NCBI RefSeq assembly: GCF_043380555.1
Contig: NC_091752.1
Coordinates: forward strand, 2,154,875-2,218,874
Reading direction: 5' to 3'
DNA length: 64,000 nt
Origin: Nothobranchius furzeri
Taxonomy: Eukaryota > Chordata > Actinopteri > Cyprinodontiformes > Nothobranchiidae
This document shows positions 60,125-64,000 of the stretch, piece after piece; the stretch's first letter is position 1, and each line of letters starts with the position of its first letter. Below the pieces are notes generated by a model that saw only the letters and a list, made by a program, of their open reading frames with translations, was not told where the DNA came from and did not search any database. Made by a program: the position numbers and the translations under genes.

Positions 60125-60309
60125 AAACCCAAAAAAACAGCTTAAGCAAACACTAGGCTGAGTTCAGATGAGTTAGGTAATGAATGACACGCCATCAGGT
60201 GAGCCATCTGCCTCTGCATCAGCTGATATTTCTCTTTACTTGAGTCAATTTTAAGTCAGGCACATCCGTGGATATCCAGCCTCAGAAATAAGGGGTCTGT
60301 AGTGGATAT

Positions 60310-60715
60310 TGGGGATGTACGTTGGTGAAATTCTGGCGATACGATAAGCACCACAATACAGGGGAGATCATACAATATATCACAATATATTGCGATACAT
60401 TCAGCCAGACGGTATTAGCTTCTTTTTTTTTTATAAAAAAAAAAGAAATTATTGTAGGAAAATTCAATAAACAGTCCAAACTGATAAGTAACATGTTTAA
60501 CATGAGGTATTTGCATTTCAGTGGTGGAAACAAAACACATTGCTCACTGGTGCCAACTAGCAGCCGGCGTAATTGCACCAAAAGAAAAGAAAATACACAA
60601 ATGTTTGCATGAAAATTCTTCCAAATATTTGATACATGACTTTTGAATATCGTTATAATATTGCAGGAAATAATATTGCGATATATTGCCATCTCGATAT
60701 TTTCCTACATCCCTA
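60310..60715. mobile_element. hAT-like MITE, inverted relative of 56,955-57,381
   Basis: It starts TGGGGATGTACGTTGGTGAA and ends TTTTCCTACATCCCTA. The interior (CAATAAACAGTCCAAACTGATA, GTGGTGGAAACAAAACACATTG) is the reverse complement of the 57-kb copy. Flanking 8-mers do not match. Confidence 0.75.
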
Positions 60716-61769
60716 ATTGCAATAATGCTGCTGCTGCGTCAGGCGCACTAAAAAGTTGAGGTTGTAGTTTTACATGAAGATGTTCCTGAGAAAAACTGGT
60801 AAAAAGTAGAAATGATTGAAAGCACTAGAAGTTGCTGGTGTGTTTTCAGCACCCCTTTTATTTTGTTTTAATATATTTAACTTTTAAAAGTATTTTTCAG
60901 TTTGATGTTTTATTTATCCTCTAAAGTTGTGTTGATTTTATTTGTTCCTGAAAAGACATCAGCTTAATAAATGCTCTCAATTATTATTGTCAATTGATGT
61001 TTCTTTATGATTACCCGTTTTGTATATTTAATACTCGATCAGACTGTTTATTTGTTTGATTAGGCGTAGTTAAACAACAGGGGTGGTTCTAGAAGGGGTC
61101 CAGGGTGGGCCTGTGGCAACAAGCTAGGACCCCACTGCCCCTTCCCCTTGAGGGCGGAGCCTAAGCAATAATAAGTACTGATTTATTTTATAATTTAGCC
61201 TAATGCTAGATGTGGATCCACAGCATATGAATTTATTAATATAAAGATGGAAAGAGATGCTGATATAAACATGTTGTTACTGATATAGATAACTGGAATA
61301 AACACATTTTTGGAAAGTAGTAACATTTTGAAGCTTAATTAATGTTGCTGTATCTAAAGCAATTGGACCAGAATTTTTTAAATTGTTGTAATTACACAAA
61401 AAAACTATTTAAAAGCAATGTTTGTTCAGAGTAGCAAATTAAGAGTTCAAAACCTGATTAGGTTCAGAAATGTTGTGCATCCACTGTTATTAGTAACATT
61501 TACGCGTGCAGATAAGATGAAAACCTATCAGCCGTGGAATTTTTAAAAAAATCTTCAGCATCCTATTGGCCATCAGCCAAACATGAACTCTCTGTATCAG
61601 AATCTGCAATAAAAAAACACTCTGGTTGATTTCTAGTTCTAACAGACATTAATTCAAATCAACAAATAAATAAAGGCACAAAATGCTACAAAACCAGATG
61701 CTACAATTTTCTAAGAAAAGAAAAAGGGAGAACAACTATTTGGTTCTGTGATGGACTTAGTCCCTTAAA
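60716..61769. other. Intergenic sequence, no feature seen
   Basis: AT-rich sequence. No gene, RNA or repeat termini were recognised. Confidence 0.5.
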
Positions 61770-61773
61770 TTAA

Positions 61774-62909
61774 AGGCCCCGTGTGTGAAATTCACAGAAA
61801 TCATAGTAAAAAGATCCGACTCTTTAGCACCACGCAGTTTAGAGTCGGTATTGCAGCTATTGGAGCCCCCGAGGATCAAAAAGGGTTTTTTTAATCATTA
61901 TTTAAAACTTTATTAACAAATATAACAAATACAATACAAAATCGTGTTGCTGTAAACGGCAGCATGTCATCATCTAATTCCAGCTTTCAAGTCAGCGAAC
62001 AGGTTAGTTGTTTTCATCTAACTTATTTTATTAATCTAAATAGGTTTTGAATAAGAAAAACTTTTTTATGTCAGTTATGTTTGCTAATAGCAAACGGCAG
62101 CTAGTTAGTGATGACTTCTGACTACAAAAAATGACAATATTTTGTTCATTTTATTTGAGAAATGTTATATTTCTATTTGCCATTTTGGAAATATACAAGG
62201 TAGTGTAGTCTGTAATTGTTTTCTCTCCGTAAACAGAGTCAGATATCATCCGATGGTTCATCAGTGGAGACAGACAGAGGACGAGGGAGAGGAAGAGGGC
62301 GAGGAAGAGGGAGAGGAAGAGGGAGAGGACAGACGTGTGCCAGCGCACAGAGAGGCAGAGGTGTTAGACATGCAACAGAAGCAGGGCAAGCATCCCAAGA
62401 TGAAGGAGCCGAATTTGCTCAAACCAGCCGCAACGTCCCACGCACAAGAGGAAGAGGCAGAGCTGCAATAAAGTCTAGAAGATCGGCGCTTTCAAGCGCT
62501 TTCAAACTATCCCGTTTCTCAAGTTTGCTTGTAGAATATGTGTGATCCTCCATCGCTAGAAGTACGGTGTGGCTAGTTTCTTCTTCTTCTTAGTTACTTT
62601 GTCAGACTGCATGCTTACAAGGCGCACTTCTGCCCCCTGCTGTTTCTTTGAGGTTACATCATTTAAAAACGCAAACATCAAATGCGAAGCTTAATATGTT
62701 GTATGTCCCTAAAAGGTCACTGTATTTTAAGATGGCGCATGCCATATGGAGCACCGGTCTGCTTCTTTTGTCTAAAATATTAAAATATAAAGCTAATAAT
62801 AATGCTTAGAATAAATGCTTGTTTGAATTATCATTAAAAAAAAACAAATTTGAGAATGTGATACAAGAAATTTGATAACTTATAAGATGAAATATCACAC
62901 ATTGGGCCT
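61774..62909 (+). mobile_element. Kolobok-like element K2, copy 2, uninterrupted
   Basis: A 1,136-bp element between TTAA (61,770-61,773) and TTAA (62,910-62,913), with ends AGGCCCCGTGTGTGAAATTC and (inverted) AGGCCCAATGTGTGATATT. TTAAAGG is the T2-MITE/Kolobok start. It is nearly identical to K2 copy 1 in opposite orientation and lacks the Tc1 insertion. It contains the spliceable RG-rich ORF but no recognised transposase, so it is presumably mobilised in trans. Confidence 0.82.
61964..62545 (+). CDS. Predicted two-exon RG-rich protein of K2 (115 aa)
   Basis: Exon 1 (61,964-62,002) encodes MSSSNSSFQVSEQ and is followed by donor GTTAGT. The acceptor AAACAG at 62,231-62,236 opens exon 2 (62,237-62,545) with SQISSDGSSVETD, nine or so RG repeats, then AQRGRGVRHATEAGQASQDE, RTRGRGRAAIKSRRSALSSA and FKLSRFSSLLVEYV before the stop. 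The intron is 234 bp. The same start, donor and frame exist in K2 copy 1. RG repeats suggest nucleic-acid binding. It could instead be a remnant N-terminal exon of a lost transposase. No known family was recognised. Confidence 0.4.
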
Positions 62910-62913
62910 TTAA

Positions 62914-64000
62914 GGGTCTGACAGCCAAAACCTCCATGCTCAAACACCAAGTTCATTAAATATAAGAGTAAAAATGTGTACCGGTTACTAGTTAATACTA
63001 TGGCATTACTAACCCACATGTTGCAATGGCTTTCATACTAAATGGGGATGGAACCGACTAAACGGTTGCCCTCGAACCTTTCGTTCCACGACATCCTTTA
63101 CAGTTTCTTGTGAAACTGCACAATAAAATATCTTGGTTAAAAGATTCAAGGAAATTTGGTGCAACGCATGGCTCAGTAATTCACAAAATAGCTTCGGTGT
63201 GGGGCAGAAACTGCTCTGCCATCTTTACTTGCCACTCAGTATTTGCAGCATTGTGCTGTTTAGCTTTACTTGACAAGTTTAATCTTCTTTAGACAAGGTG
63301 GGAATCAGGGCTTCCACACTCCTGGAACCTTTTCCAAACACAAGCCATTGCTGCCAGATATTGTATAGAGAAGCATAACAGATGCTAGAGCTGCTACAGA
63401 ATGATACTTACCATTCACAGCACACAGAAGGGGAAAGGAGTCGTGTTTGAACCAAAGTTAGAGCTACAAATGAGTCACGCCGTGCCAGATAAAGATTTAA
63501 CAAGCCTGCTAAACTATTTAAAAAAAGTGAACTGCCTCAAACCCCCGGCTTGGCATTTTGAAACATCCTGTTATCTCATATTGAAACCTAAGTAACTAAC
63601 AGACACCAAAACCTGGCCTTATTTTTGGCTTTACCCAAAAAACCATTTTAATAAATTGACTGCTCACTGGACAATGGTAACAGCTCCTACGGATACTAGA
63701 CTGTACAAGGCAAACACCTCTCCTTGAAACATCTAAACTACAGGAGGACGAGTTTAGTTACAGTCATCAGATTATACTAAAGCAGCTACAAATACACAAA
63801 GTAAACGCTGGAAAAAAAATCAAAGCAATAAATAATCAGAGGATTTAATGTGTTATTTACGATTCTCAGAGGGTGGTGTGGACTAGTTTTTTTACTTTCT
63901 TTTAAAAAAGGAAATGGCGAGATTGTGGTTTCAGTTGACTCTGGAAATTTTAAGGAAGTATCTTGTTTTTTCCCCCCCTCAGAAGGTCACCTGCTGTCAT
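62914..64000. other. Intergenic sequence to the window end, no feature seen
   Basis: AT-rich sequence. A donor-like ATG/GTAAGT on the minus strand near 63,408 has no supported exon attached. No repeat ends were identified. Confidence 0.5.

Noticed and set aside
59878..60149. Cysteine/valine-rich minus-strand frames
   Set aside because: Translation of the CA/TG microsatellite.
62142..62471. EEEG-repeat frame in K2 copy 2
   Set aside because: Alternative frame of the repetitive segment. The RG frame is the one joined to a conserved upstream ATG by consensus splice sites.
63405..63415. ATG/GTAAGT donor-like site on the minus strand
   Set aside because: A good donor, but no open or conserved exon could be attached, so it was not annotated as a LYST 5' exon.

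Overview
The window is nuclear DNA from a bony fish, most likely a percomorph teleost. The signs are vertebrate GT-AG introns, long CA/TG microsatellites, and a repeat set typical of teleosts: Tc1-like transposons, L2/Maui-type and Rex3-type LINEs, hAT, Kolobok-like and PIF/Harbinger elements, a DIRS-type retroelement, and tRNA-headed SINEs. The species cannot be named from sequence alone.

Positions 1-28,026 hold the 5' half of one host gene on the minus strand: LYST, the lysosomal trafficking regulator (Chediak-Higashi protein). Seventeen coding exons, from the ATG at 28,019 down to an exon ending at 1,144, join in phase into 5,634 nt, or 1,878 codons. All boundaries have GT donors and AG acceptors. 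The BEACH and WD40 half of the protein lies beyond position 1. The introns carry LINEs on the opposite (plus) strand: a frameshifted L2/Maui copy at 16.6-20.3 kb, a Rex3 3' fragment at 13.4-14.0 kb and an L2-type tail at 6.8-7.5 kb. They also carry a complete Tc1 element inside a TTAA-flanked MITE (25.0-27.1 kb). An intronic ORF at 15-617 predicts a small transmembrane/coiled-coil protein that I do not recognise.

Positions 28-64 kb lie upstream of the LYST start and are mostly transposable elements inserted into one another. Segment 28.26-31.79 kb is a TTAA-flanked Kolobok-like element holding a SINE and a second Kolobok-like element, which is itself cut by a complete Tc1 element. A MITE split by a SINE, a deleted hAT gene and a 1.45-kb hAT follow. 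A decayed Tc1 relic at 37.1-43.6 kb carries four insertions: a hAT-like MITE, a Harbinger MITE, a hAT and a DIRS-type element. hAT elements and an unexplained repeated module occupy 45.4-50.8 kb. A Rex3 > Tc1 > hAT nest lies at 52.2-55.95 kb, small hAT-like MITEs at 57-60.7 kb, and a clean copy of the inner Kolobok-like element at 61.8-62.9 kb. That clean copy shows the empty site for the Tc1 insertion at 29.4 kb and carries a spliceable, arginine-glycine-rich ORF.

No second host gene is evident. Two candidate upstream LYST exons (47,467-47,558 and about 35,899-35,945) are noted with low confidence. The most informative aspects of the window are the relative dating given by the nested insertions, the two intact Tc1 transposases of different lineages, and the conserved RG-rich ORF of the Kolobok-like element.
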